DNA from: Liopterus haemorrhoidalis
Lineage: Eukaryota; Arthropoda; Insecta; Coleoptera; Dytiscidae
Direction of reading: 5' to 3'
Assembly (NCBI GenBank): GCA_963971575.1
Contig: OZ020611.1
Location: 24,969,279-25,033,278, forward strand
Length of the DNA stretch: 64,000 bases
This document shows, piece by piece, positions 42,598 through 53,653 of the stretch (position 1 is the first letter of the stretch; each line of letters starts with the position of its first letter). Below the pieces are notes generated by a model. It ran no database searches. It saw nothing but the letters and a program-made list of their open reading frames with translations, and was not told the DNA's origin. A program made the position numbers and the translations under genes.

Positions 42598-42835
42598 AAT
42601 TTTTTATTAAGAGATATATTTGAAGAGCTATTCGGAGAGCTACCTGTAAAAGAAGTATGACACTTATTATTTACTTAATATTGAAAATACATACAAAAGG
42701 CTGGTTAAGAATAAAGAAACGATTATTTTCTTTGAAATTGAAATATCTCACTCATCATTTATGTGCCACCAAAAATGAACGATACAAAAACCGTACGTAG
42801 TACGGGTAAGGGAGACTGGGGATAGTTGTCACACG

Positions 42836-45150
42836 AGTATTAGTAGTTTCAAAATTCTGATACCAAAGAGATTTAAGCACTGGTTGCCTCATCAGCTGTA
42901 CCCCCACCACATACAATAATTCTGTGTACTTCTGGTTTTGCACAAGCAATGTAACAGATTTTATTGTTTTATGTGATTTTTGTAATGGTAAGTAATATTT
43001 TCTCACCTTACTTCATGTCAGGCCTAACCTGACATGCTGATTTATCAATTGTTACGGCCTATTCTAGCTGACAACACTGCTTATAAAACTACCTTAACGT
43101 AACCTACCTTAACGTACAAAAACTTATGCTATTCTCACTAAAGGATACAGTATTGTGTATTTGTGCGAAACAACTGACTAGCCTCCTGACAATCTACTTA
43201 AAAGTAGCCGTTCTTGCTACAGGAATATAAATTAACATCTGAATTCTCGTATTCTGTCAAAAACTTTTAGGTTATGTCATTTTGACACATGGGAATAATC
43301 ACATTCTTTTGCATTTTGGAGTGTGAATACTTCATTAGAACCTGGAAATTACAGACTATTAGCGTGTATTACGTATATAAGGAACATACTTACACTTGTA
43401 AAAAAATACAATGTTGACATTCGTGATTTTTTTAACGCCGATAAAACAGAATGTTGTCATTTTTGATAACAGTCTGAGTCACGTGGTTTTGCCCACGTGA
43501 GTCTAGTGTCTATTAGACAGTTATAGTGGTGAAGGGGGGGCATATATAATGGAATGTTAAATGCCATTTTGTCTCTTCAATGTCGTAATTCAAGAAGTAT
43601 ATAGGTTCCCTAAGGGGTGGAGACTCAGTAACACGTGCCAAATTTTAATCCACAAGTTTTTGTGAAAATTATTTGAGAAGATAATGCTGGTTCACCTGTG
43701 GATTCGCTAAGCGGAAAAGGCACGTGATACATCATGTTTTGGGAATGCAAAACGCGACTTACGTCGGAATTAGGAGTTTTCTACCCCTAGATGGCAATTG
43801 AGTTACGACGTTTCGCCACTAAAACACCGAGGTATGTTTCTTTTATACAGTATTACCCGCTAATCAGTTTTGAATAATTCAGTGTTCTAATGTAAAGTAT
43901 TTCTTTGTATTTTGTAAATTTAGTGGCAACATGGAAGGGCCTATATTGAGTATTCTTTCTCGAGCGAGGATCCTGCTTTCGAGATTATACTGTCCCCCAC
44001 ATGTAAGGGTTGAAGAGCCGATTTTGGAGCGATCCGTGGAAGATGTAGCGTGAAAATTATTGTATCATTGAGACCTGTTGCTACAGGGTGTTGCGAGAAT
44101 TACTGTGTTTCAGCTGAGTATATTTTGGATGTTTTGAAATTTTGTAACAGAAGCGACTCTGCCCTATTGACGTATTAGAATTCCCGTTTGGGGATGTTTT
44201 TGTGATTCTTAACGTTAATAGTGTAGGGCTGCGTCTGCTACACCCTTATGAGTTATGGCCATGATTATTAAGTGTGTGTTATTTTTTGTACTGTATTATT
44301 AGCTGAAATGCATTGAGGTTTCTCAAGTTTTGTTGTATCTTGAGATATTTTTGAGTTATTGAGATAGTTTTGGATTTATTGAGTACGCTGTTGCGTGTAC
44401 GGGTGGACTGTGTCGTCACCGTATTATTTTTGGAGGTACAATAATTTTTGGTTCACGAATCGCTCATTTTTAATTTTTGCCGCGTAATGTAAATTCAGTC
44501 TGTCTGTATAGTATTTTCCTTGATAACTGGAGGTTGTGAATTAGCTTTCAAACACGCAGGTTACTCCTTACTTTGAATACTTACTGGTCAAGTATTCGTG
44601 TTACTTGCTGTTCACGTTATCAAGGATCGGGTTTGTATTATATTGGGAGGAATTAACGTTAACTTCAATCGGGCAGAACCTCAGCCACAAGCATTTTTTT
44701 TTTATTATTATCTTTGACCAGCCCGCACTTAAATTTTGTAATATAGTTTGTTTGCTTAAAGTTATATTTCCGTTGAGTCAGTGGGTGGGGTGATGCGTCA
44801 TTTTTTTTTTTTGGCATCTCGCGGAGATTTTTTTGTTGACGTATCACGGGTTTTTAAGAGTAAAAGGGGATATGTGGAGTCAGTCTCTTGACAACGATGG
44901 ATTCTTGAATCAACGCGACTTCGTTGCCAATAGACTGGCTGGGTTTTCATTAAAGTTAAGGCGAGATAGAAGTATAGTAAAAATTTAAATCGGGTTTCGA
45001 ACAAGCGCTAGCTTACCGATTCTAAAACTCTTCCGGATTTTTCCTAACGGTATTGCCAACCGGAATACCGTTACCATTTTTCAACGTAATTAATCACTGT
45101 GGTATAATATTCCTGTGCAAAAGTTCACGCAGCCCTAGGGCAGTTGTAGC
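42836..45150. other. non-coding stretch, probably retrotransposon-derived
   Basis: Less AT-rich than its surroundings and without long frames. It runs up to the putative LTR promoter, so it may be the U3 part of a long LTR. No LTR start or second copy could be placed. Confidence 0.3.
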
Positions 45151-45154
45151 ATAA

Positions 45155-45745
45155 GTAATCCAATCACATGTTACTGGGTATTTATACCGCATTACAAGTA
45201 ATTCAGTTGTTAGTTTAAATTGTAATTAATTACCGGTTAAAGATTCAGTTGTTTAATTTCCTTTGGCCACTCGTGAGTACTTAGTTTCTAAAATTTTGGA
45301 TTTAACTTAGATATTTTGCTCGTAGATTAAATAATTTATTTTTTTTTGTATTAACTTTGTCGTACTCCGAGCTAAAAAGGGAATATTTAACTAGTCATTG
45401 ATCTTGTAATTATTAATATTTTGGTTATAAAATTTTGCTTATTGAGTATTCGCTTTGCGAATAATAATATTAATTTTGTTTATAGATTTTGCGTATTGAG
45501 TATTCATTTAGTGAATAATTTATTTTGTTTATAGATTTTGCGTATTGAATATTCGTTTAACGAATATTATTTATTCTGTTATTACTATTTGTTAGTTACT
45601 GATTTTTTTGTTAATAAATTTAGTTATTGAGAATTTTGGTGTTTCTATTACGAGCACTCTATTCCTTCCCCTGGGGTTTTATTTTTCTTCCAGAATTTAG
45701 GGCAATAGAAGCGAAGTGACTGGCGCCGTATAAATTTTAGGCCGC
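45155..45745 (+). promoter_or_regulatory. putative LTR promoter, leader hairpins and primer-binding site
   Basis: CCAAT at about 45161, TATTTATACC at 45179-45188 and TTCAGTTG, an insect initiator, at 45202-45209 are spaced as in a polymerase II promoter. About 510 bases downstream TGGCGCCGTATAAATTT (45721 on) resembles the TGGCGCC-type primer-binding site of gypsy-like elements. No gag or pol is seen, because the (TA)n and Penelope element follow. Confidence 0.4.
45435..45580 (+). repeat. three tandem units, each with a small hairpin
   Basis: Units of about 60 bp share ATTTTGCGTATTGAGT.. and each has a stem-loop: ATTCGC-TTT-GCGAAT, ATTCAT-TTA-GTGAAT and ATTCGT-TTA-ACGAAT. Stem bases change together between units, which suggests the pairing is kept. 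Confidence 0.55.
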
Positions 45746-45978
45746 ACATCGACATTGATAATTACAGGACCACCCTGCATAGTCACATTTACCTCTAGAC
45801 TGGGCTGGCGGCCTTCTACCTTGCCCTGGACAGCTGATAGCCACTGGAGTCACTTCACAGTGGTTACGGAATTCATATTTTTCCCCCATTTAGGTTTTTA
45901 GCGGCCGATCAGAGAGCTGAGCGGACGCTGGCGTATGCCAACTATATAACGCTGGAGTCTGGCCGTAATATACGTTAT

Positions 45979-45980
<2 letters not shown>

Positions 45981-46016
<36 letters not shown>
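45981..46016. repeat. (TA)n microsatellite, left of Penelope element
   Basis: A pure AT dinucleotide run directly before the Penelope element. A longer one follows it at 47920-47967. Confidence 0.9.
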
Positions 46017-46017
<1 letters not shown>

Positions 46018-46102
46018 CAGAAATATGGTTCTTGACGAAAAATGATATGAGGGGAAATAATAGTTCTTATTTACTCGTCAAATTTTATTAAAAAATAATA
46101 AT

Positions 46103-46143
46103 TTTACGAGACGTTTCGACTGGGACATCCAGTCATCTTCAGT
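46103..46143 (-). ncRNA. hammerhead-like motif in Penelope terminal repeat
   Basis: Minus strand: CTGAAGA, then a 6-bp stem (GACTGG with CCAGTC), GAAAC, a GTCTC loop and GTA. The core consensus is complete, but helix I is poorly paired in my reading, so activity is doubtful. Confidence 0.45.
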
Positions 46144-46693
46144 CTATAAATAAAAAATATACAATTTTACAAATTTTATAAAACAGTCTTCAAAATAAAA
46201 TACAAATAAAATGTGAAAATTACTTAAAAATCAAGTTAAAAAACATTAACAGAATTATAGATGATTAGAACAAAGCATTAAAATAATAAATAATATTAAA
46301 TAAATGAATAAAAGTTAGAAAATTTAAAAAAATTTAAAATGGCGCCTAGCACCATTTTGTGAGAAAAATAAATTTTTTTATATGAATTACCATTAAAAAA
46401 GATTACAAACAAGTACAAAGAGTCACAGAAAAATTATATGACATACAAACTGTGTGACAAAAAGGAAGGAAGTGTTCTTAACTGGACAGACTTACCTAAA
46501 GTTAAAAAACCAAAACTAATTAAAAACTTCTAAACATATTTTAGCAGCTAGACCACTATGTGTACGTAGAAGTGCGACATGTTGTATCAGAGCAGGCAAG
46601 CCCGTTACTGACATAACACCTAGACAGTCAGACGTCACAATGCTGATAAGCTAAAGACCAAATGTAACAAGAAAAAAGACAAACAACTGATGT

Positions 46694-47840
46694 CTAAGAA
46701 ATCAGTTTAAAATATGCTTTATTTAACCCGACCGTGTCTGTTTTCTTGTTAACACATTTGTCTTTAGAGGAATGGATGTGTAGCATCTCTGAGATCATCC
46801 TTTTTTGAAAGTGGCTTTCTTTATCAAGGATTTTGACATTCTCATAATTAAAAATGTGGCCTGTCGTATTAGTGTGTACCGCTAAAGCTGTGCAATTGGG
46901 TTTCAATCTAACGTCACTTTTGTGCTGGTAAATGCGTTTCTTTAAAATTTGTTGTGTCGTTCCTATGTAGCTTTTATTACACCCATTACACGGTGTTTCA
47001 TAAACGACGTTTGAAGTTTCAAATTTTGGGATATCGGCTTTAAGTTTGGAAAAATTACGGTTGTTATTGTTATCGGAGCTGAAGGCTAACTTAATATCAT
47101 GTGTTTTAAAGATGTTTTTATAGTGCAGGAATTGAGTATTGTGATATGGGAAACTGAGGTAGTTGTTAGAATTGGCAATATTATTAGTTGGGTTAGTGTT
47201 ATAGGCTGCCCATATTCTTTTTTTGATACAATTATTAATTAGATTTGAAAGGTAATTGTTGATTTTAAATTCTTTTTTGATTATTTGAAAATTTTGTGTC
47301 CTGTATTTAGGATGGGACAACTTAATAGCTCTATCCAACACATTGTTGAGGGTGTTAATTTTTAAAGACATAGGATGGTTAGATAAATAATTTAAGTAAC
47401 GCCAACTGTGGGTACTTTTTTGGAACCAATCAGTGATGATAGAATTGTCCTGTGAACGTATCAAAGCCACATCCATAAAAGCAAGTCTACCATTTTCTTC
47501 TTCCTCATGTGTAAAATTTAAACGGGGATGGAAGGAATTGAAACTATCTAGCAAGGTGTTAATTAAATGTTTAGGATATATTAAAATTATATCGTCCACA
47601 TATCTGTAGTATATAAGGTGAGAAGTTGATAAGTTTTTCAAACATTGGGATTCAAGTTCCTCCATGACCAGATTTGCTACAACACTGGAAATAGGACTGC
47701 CCATGGCACAACCATGTGTTTGAGCATACAATTTATCAAATGCTTTGAAATATGTATTATTCAGGCAAAATCTAGTACCTGTCAAGAACTCGGTTTTAGA
47801 AAGAGAAGTGAAATCTTGAATTTGGTCCCATTTTTCATCA
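46694..47840 (-). CDS. Penelope reverse transcriptase (partial) and GIY-YIG endonuclease
   Basis: The frame is open from the junction at about 47840. It begins FDEKWDQIQDFTSLSKTEF ahead of the Met at 47785 and ends in a stop at 46696-46694. RT blocks: HGCAMGSPISSVVANLVMEE and the catalytic YYRYVDDIILIYP, then FTHEEEENGRLAFMDV and the thumb. The endonuclease follows: VVYETPCNGCNKSYIGTTQQ, LKKRIYQHKSDV and AVHTNTTGHIFNYENVKILD. SYIG and the downstream basic helix are the GIY-YIG core in its Penelope form. The RT fingers (first third of the usual 750-850 aa) are missing. The remaining part has no stops, so it is fairly young. Confidence 0.85.
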
Positions 47841-47916
47841 AACGTCTCGTAAAATTATTATTTTGTAATAATATTTTTTAATAAAATTTGACGAGTAAAT
47901 AAGAACTATTATTTCC

Positions 47917-47919
<3 letters not shown>

Positions 47920-47967
<48 letters not shown>
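47920..47967. repeat. (TA)n microsatellite, right of Penelope element
   Basis: A pure dinucleotide run of about 48 bp next to the inverted terminal repeat of the Penelope element. Confidence 0.9.
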
Positions 47968-47971
<4 letters not shown>

Positions 47972-48055
47972 GTTGTAAATCTCAAACACTAGAATACCTT
48001 TTTCAGTTGGTTAAAAGAAGAGGTTATAATTTTACGCCATTATTTTTCCAAAATA

Positions 48056-48243
48056 GTGCAATGGGGCTACTTGTTACAAATCGGTCTAGGTTATTTGTCA
48101 CTTGTGACGACAAAAAACAGGAACATCAGTCGTAAAAGGCAAACTACTATTTTGGCCGACACCCCTAAAAAGAAACAAATACAAGAAAATAAAAAGGCAA
48201 GGCAAGAGTTAAAATTTAACAAAACCCTGTTCAAAAATTATTA
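48056..48243 (+). pseudogene. pogo/Tigger-type transposase C-terminal tail
   Basis: The frame gives NRNISRKRQTTILADTPKKK, then QIQENKKARQELKF and a stop. A basic RK.QT.IL.DTP.K followed by a charged helix is the usual tail of pogo/jerky-like transposases. The catalytic and CENPB parts are not found nearby. Confidence 0.55.
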
Positions 48244-48809
48244 AATTATTTATTTATTATTTACTTAGAATTTTAAGTAAAAACAATTACATGTCATAAA
48301 AAATACAGGCTTCACGAATGAATGTACTGATTTTTTATCAGTTAACCTTGAGTTTTATATGTAATATGTTTCCGCATTTAAAAGACATGTGACAACAATC
48401 CCCATGGTCGGGCTATTTATCACAGCTGCAGTAAATTTTGTAAATTTATAATTAAATATTTTCTTGGTTATTAAAAGTTTAATTCCATGCCACATCATAT
48501 CAAAAACTCCAAATTTTTAAGTCATCATCATAGGCTTGACAGCCCGAGTTGTGCCTAGGCCTGCTGTTTCCAGATTTCATGACCATGTTTTCAATCTATG
48601 TATAATATTTCCAAAATTAAATGGCCACCCTCATTTATTGATTCCAATAATAGCTGACAATAGATATCCATTATACCTACCGTAATAATTAATTAAAATA
48701 AACGTTCTTTCTTATATGTTATTTAGAATGAACTGTATATACTAACATGACATTCTTTCACATTTTTATTAGGCTTAGGACTGGCTATATTTGAATTATA
48801 AATGGACTG

Positions 48810-49829
48810 TTATTTTGAAAGTGGTGTAAGTCCATTTTTGAAAAAAAATGAGATATCACGTAATTCATGCTTAATTTAATGTAAATTTTTTATGTATAAC
48901 TAGTCCGTGTTGAATTTCTTAAAAAATTCCCATGTTTTGTACAACTTAAAATCGGTCGGTAAATGAAATTGCATTATCATCGATTATGAAAGTCCAATTG
49001 ACAGAAGTAGGTGGCTTCGCAGATGGTTGCCGATCAGTAACACAATGTAGAAAACATGACAAATTCATTTTACATGAAATGAAACGAGAGAATTTCTTAT
49101 CAATATAAAATGCGATTAAAAAACAGATAAGAAAAAATACTAATGGAGAGCAGGTAAATTGGTTGCAAATATGTTGGATGAGGTTTCTTAGAAGTGCACC
49201 ATACACTATTTTATATAAAACATCGATGAAGGACAAAGAATTTAAAACTGTAAATTTATTACCTACACGTCCTGGGAGACCGCTAAAATTTGAGAAAATC
49301 GCCCTGACACCTCTGTACCAAAATGCCAGGCCTATTAGTTATGAAAAATATAAAGACATCAAGCAGTTATTACCTTATATACCTCCGGTGCATCATGCAT
49401 ATTTCGAAACACTGCCACATGCAGAGCATAAGTAAATACTATCAAGATCTTGTAATTTTGACGATTTAATTATCGTCTAAAATTAAAAATACTACTATTT
49501 TATGTCATGTCATGCGTATTTATAAACAAAATTGGTATTAAAATGAAGTATATTTTAAGTGATATTTCCTTTTTTCAAAACTGAAATTAAACGATTTTTA
49601 CAATTGTCTAATGTTGAAAGTGGTGTAAGTCCATTTACAGCCTATAAATACATATTATTATAGTCTAATTCGCCTAAAACAAATTTATATAATCAAATTC
49701 AACATAGATAAAACAGTAGAAACATTGCCAGACTTCATATAAATTACCTAAATTTTTTAATTAACAGATATGCTAACCTTTAATTTTCTCGAAACAAGAG
49801 AAAATGGACTTACACCACTTTCAAAATAA
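48810..49829 (+). mobile_element. 1020-bp TIR element (TTATTTTGAAAGTGGTGTAAG ends)
   Basis: Ends TTATTTTGAAAGTGGTGTAA and TTACACCACTTTCAAAATAA are perfect inverted repeats and extend about 30 bp. A third, internal direct copy lies at about 49614-49635. Inside is a relic coding segment. The superfamily is not clear from the ends. No target duplication was recognised. Confidence 0.7.
48975..49435 (+). pseudogene. relic of a transposon-associated protein (..YKTSMKDKEF..LLPYIPPVHHAYFE)
   Basis: One frame, broken by one stop, reads QLTEVGGFADGCRSVTQ, HEMKRENFLSI, then EQVNWLQICWMRFLRSAPYT, ILYKTSMKDKEFKTVNL, PLYQNARPISYEKYKDIKQL and LPYIPPVHHAYFETL. I recognise the ending as a recurrent insect repeat-encoded protein (W...R..K..P..I.YK.S and IPP.HH.FY). 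Its role is unknown to me. It sits inside the TIR element. Confidence 0.5.
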
Positions 49830-50588
49830 ACGTTCCAAATATAGGCATATTTAAAAATCGTTTTGTTTTAAAGGCTTTATATTCTATATTAAATACTTCA
49901 AATTTGCACAAACAAAAAATCATTCTTTTTTTGAACTTGTCAATTTATGGTAAGTTAAAATTATTAAAATATTAATCATTATCACTATTATCATTGTTTA
50001 TATCACTATTAGAGTTTGTGTCACTACCACTGTCATTTAAATTAATAATTATTGAATATTTATTTGTGGATTTATAAAAAAAAATGTTTCAATTATCTTT
50101 ATATGTTCTACACATTTGTTCCACAAATAACTACTTATTTCACTAGTTTCGTATTTAATTAATTGTACTACAGTGTCACGTTCTGTCAGTGTTGTATTAT
50201 TCCGGCTCACATTACCTTTTAATTCCATATTAGTTCTATAGGGATTAAAAAACAATAATATGGCGGTAGCTTTAAAATACTGCAACGTTCTTTTTTGCCA
50301 TTTCATCAACCACAAATGATTTTTTCAACTGTTTCTAGGTGATATTTTTAATAACGAACGGCTTAGCAGAACTTGTAATTTGTATAAATATTTTTACAAA
50401 TTATTTGACATAAGCAGGATCTGAACTCACGTCCCTGCCTTTGATTAGCGGTCATATAGCAGATACAAGCAGTTTAAGGTATGCAGACATAGGCTTGCTG
50501 CAGCCGCAAGCCTGCAAATTTTTCAGTGGCGCAAAATTGATTTTAATAAGATCGTCCAAAAAAAAAAAAAAAATAGAAATGTGCAAAG
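49830..50588. other. AT-rich stretch; one tRNA-like fragment
   Basis: No gene. On the minus strand near 50470-50405, GTATCTGCTATATGACCGC and GAGTTCAGATCCTG resemble A and B boxes, like the modules in the (GTCT)n elements, but without the element around them. Confidence 0.35.
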
Positions 50589-50929
50589 TGTGATAACTAT
50601 CCCCGGTCTCCCGTATTCCAGCTAGTTTTTAATAAAATTAGTACATGGATCACCTATTACACATTCGCGCATTTAAACCGAACGCAGCACTCCCGTACTG
50701 CGAGAATCTCAACTAGTTATTAATAAATCCCACTGTAAGCTAAGAAATTTTAATTTATTTCAATACATTTAATCAAAAGAACATTAGAAACAACACTGAG
50801 GTATTTTCCATGAAATCAAAGATTGTTTCTCTTTTGTAAGTTTGATATAAAAATGATATATCCGCAACCAAAAAAAGGAAGGCATAGTTTAAAACCGTTT
50901 GATGATTGCTAAAACGATGCTGCATTTGC

Positions 50930-51140
50930 AATTTCAAGTCCTGTGCGTGATAAGACAATGGGATGAAGGTAAGAGATCGCTGACAAGGCGGCTCTCGACC
51001 AAGGACCGTCATTGGACGATCACCAGATACGCTCGGCAAAACAAAGCAACGATATCGCGATAGTACACCCGCTCGCCGCGCCATATCATTTGCTTTCTTC
51101 CGCTTTCACGCCACGTCGAACGCTAATTTCACGACGGTTA
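50930..51140. promoter_or_regulatory. CpG-rich patch, function unknown
   Basis: A CG-rich island (CCGCTCGCCGCGCC and neighbours) in AT-rich sequence. A 103-codon minus frame crosses it but shows no domain. On the plus strand ATGGGATGAAG|GTAAGAG at about 50960 looks like a splice donor. It may be a promoter or 5' exon in either direction. Confidence 0.25.
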
Positions 51141-51758
51141 TTAAGGATTTCATTTAACACGCTCTATAATTTATTGATTTTCATTTTGTTTGCTAAAATA
51201 TTATAATTTTGATTCGTATAAGGCATTATATTGTAACATATGTACGCCTTTTGCTAATAACTGGATATTTTCCTATTAGAAAATTTATTAGTCATTATTC
51301 AAAAGAAAATTAGTCATTCCATTATTATATTATATATTCCGGTTATTTTTATTCAAAAATGCAGCGAATAATTAAGCTCTCCCCTTATTTTCTTTTATAA
51401 AAAGTCGTTGAGTGAATTATATTTCCCTAAATTGTGGAAAAGGGCATTGTTGTTCCGATTTCCAGATAACAGAAACTTGGTTAAAAATACCGACCAATTT
51501 CTAAACTCTGTATTTTTGAAAAAAGTTTTGAACGATTAATTTATAAAACATTATTTTATTTTGTTAAAAACATACAGGGTGTTCAAAATAACTTGTTAAG
51601 CATGGGGATCTCCACAACGGTAATAGATACGACGTAGGTTAATTTAGGCCAAAGTTGCCGCATTAAGGGACCATTTTAACAATGTATTTGTTCCTCCAAA
51701 AAAATACATAGGTTACTGGAATGAACAAAAATGTAAATTTTCCGGTTTTTAATTTTTA

Positions 51759-52473
51759 CTTGCCCGACCTTAATATATAAGGGGCAAGTATTGTAATCGC
51801 GAAAATTTTCGATGTCGAGATTTTGACTGATGACCACGTTTCATGGTCCAGGGAATCCAAAAAACCTATTTTCGAAGTGCCGTCCGTATGTGTGTGTGTC
51901 TGTGTGTGTGTCTGTGTGTGTGTCTGTGTGTGTGTCTTTGTGTGTGTCTGTATGTATACACGATAACTCAAGAACGGTTCAACTTAGAGAATTCGTTTTG
52001 GTACTAAAAAATTCTCCTGTTAAATGGGAAGAACCCTATTGTTTTTTATAAAGATCGTTTGAATAGAAATGAGATTTACTCGTGTCGATTTTAAGATTTT
52101 TGCGAATATTTAGCAACAGAAAAATATTTCGAAAAAATTTATTGAACAAAAGTTACTATAAATGCAATAACTAATAACTTTTATTTGAGACGTTTTTTGA
52201 TAAAACGAAAAATTTTGAAATTTTTTTGTAAAATTATTTAAAATTTTTCCGTCTGAATTTTTTCATATTTATATGTAACGTTTCCATGGTCATGATAATT
52301 AATTCGTAACAAGTAAACCTAGCCTTGGACAAAAATTTGTATAGAACATAATTTGATGTATTTTTGAAGATTTATCTAAATATTTAAAAAAAAAATTTAA
52401 ATTCATTTTTTTTTTTTATTATTATTTTTTGATTTTGGGAGGGCAAGTCTAGCGGAGGTTTCCCTTCGCCACT
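51759..52473 (+). mobile_element. (GTGTGTCT)n element, family 3 (HINE-like)
   Basis: It starts ACTTGCCCGACCTTAATATA and carries (GTGTGTCT)n at 51890-51950. It shares the AT-rich body with family 1 (CGTGTCGATTTTAAGATTTT, CCATGGTCATGATAA). It ends with GGGCAAGT, the exact inverse of its first eight bases, plus a hairpin GCGGAGG-TTTC-CCTTCGC. Same design as families 1 and 2 with its own terminal motifs. Confidence 0.65.
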
Positions 52474-52919
52474 GGTTTATAATAACTTGCAAAATTAAAA
52501 TATTAAGTGATTTTGGTGTGCACTTTCTTGAGGCACTTTTCCATGATGAATTTACCGAGGTTATCAGTTTTTTTTATCGCGTACCGTTTTCATATAGAGC
52601 AATCAATTTTAATTTTTCATATAGAGCTAATAGTAGGTTATGACAATTTTGAATATAGATTTTTTTGCTATTCAACTAAATAAAAGAGTCCTATTTTACT
52701 TTCGTAAATAATATGAAAAATTAAGAAAAAAGTTTTTTGTCTATCAAAATAATGGTTGTATCATAAGATAGCTATGAAAAAAAAAAATTAAAAGTAGAAC
52801 ATTAGATTACTGTATAATATTATTTATTAAGTTCATAACAAAAAACACAAGCAAAAAATAAAAAATCTTTTATAATGCATAAATATTTTTAAATAAGACC
52901 AAAATGTTAACAAAATAAT

Positions 52920-53400
52920 TTTAATGGGAGGATTGGGACTTCATATTGCTCACAAATTCAGGGAAACAACTGATGTAGCTACACGCAATGTGTTTGCTAG
53001 GGGCGAATCCGTTATTCGCGTTCTTGTTTTTGATTAAACGAACTTCATCCTAGAAAATAACTACTCGCATTATTTGTAAGTGCTTCCAAAGAGCGCAATT
53101 CTCTTCTGAGCAAAAGCTGTGAGTTTCGGAAATTTGTCAACTAGGAAATATTTCTTATAAAACTCAATTAGTAAAACGTCCTTCATTTTTGACTTCAAAT
53201 CTGAGTTTCCTGTATCTCAAGTAGTTCAATTTGCAGAGAAAGTGGCGCTTGTTCCACATCTACATCAACCGTTTAACCTCATTTGATCTCTAAAAACAAA
53301 GATATACTTGCGGTCTAGATTCAATAGGATTTTGGATAGTTAACGCGGGCCGGACAAAATGAGGGATGGGCCGGATCCGACCCGCGGGCCGTTGCACTTG
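52920..53400 (-). pseudogene. hAT transposase C-terminal relic
   Basis: Minus-strand pieces across frames: FPKLTAFAQ, RIALFGSTYK, FRMKFV, SKTRTRITDSPLANTLRVAT, SVVSLNL. ALFGSTY.CE..FS.MK..KS..R..LTD..L...LR.AT is the C-terminal dimerisation block of the ZBED/GTF2IRD2-type hAT group. CGGGCCGGAT.. at 53346-53395 looks like the element's end. Several stops. Confidence 0.6.
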
Positions 53401-53404
53401 CCTT

Positions 53405-53505
53405 ATCTAGGCGTTATATTAGATTCTAAACTACTTTACGATGTATGCTTAAACTTTATAAATAAAAAGGCATATAAAATGCTAAGTTTTATATGCCTTT
53501 AGAAT
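53405..53505 (+). pseudogene. LINE reverse transcriptase fragment
   Basis: YLGVILDSKLLYDVCLNF followed by INKKAYKMLSFI, then a stop. This is the post-catalytic LGV..DS.L.....N...NKAYK.L.F block of LINE ORF2. Only about 35 codons remain. Confidence 0.65.
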
Positions 53506-53653
53506 CAGTATATCATTTAAGTTTGAAAAAACATTATTAACATTATGCAAGGTGTCTCAAAAGAAATTTTATATTTAGTGGATCGATTAAAAAAAAAGTA
53601 AGCCGTATATAGAAAAAATGTTTATTAATTATTAAAATACACTTTCTGGGGAT

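Larger units (their letters stand above)
46021..47919 (-). mobile_element. Penelope-like element, 5'-truncated, between (TA)n tracts
   Basis: The same terminal sequence (CTCGTCAAATTTTATTAAAA, then the GAGACGTTT end) lies at 46075-46117 and, inverted, at 47848-47910, the usual inverted arrangement of Penelope pseudo-LTRs. Between them lies an RT and GIY-YIG reading frame. The left repeat also holds a hammerhead-like motif. (TA)n tracts bound both sides. Confidence 0.8.
42811..50612. mobile_element. possible pogo/Tigger-like transposon remnant enlarged by nested insertions
   Basis: GGGAGACTGGGGATAGTTGT at the left and its inverted match ACTATCCCCGGTCTCCC at 50597-50612 look like two ends of one element. 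A C-terminal tail typical of pogo-type transposases (48056-48243) lies between. If so, a Penelope element, an LTR-like region and another TIR element inserted into it. The ends may instead belong to two separate copies. Confidence 0.4.

Noticed and set aside
50773..51084. 103-codon minus frame across a CpG-rich patch
   Set aside because: No domain, splice or signal evidence; kept only as a CpG-rich patch.
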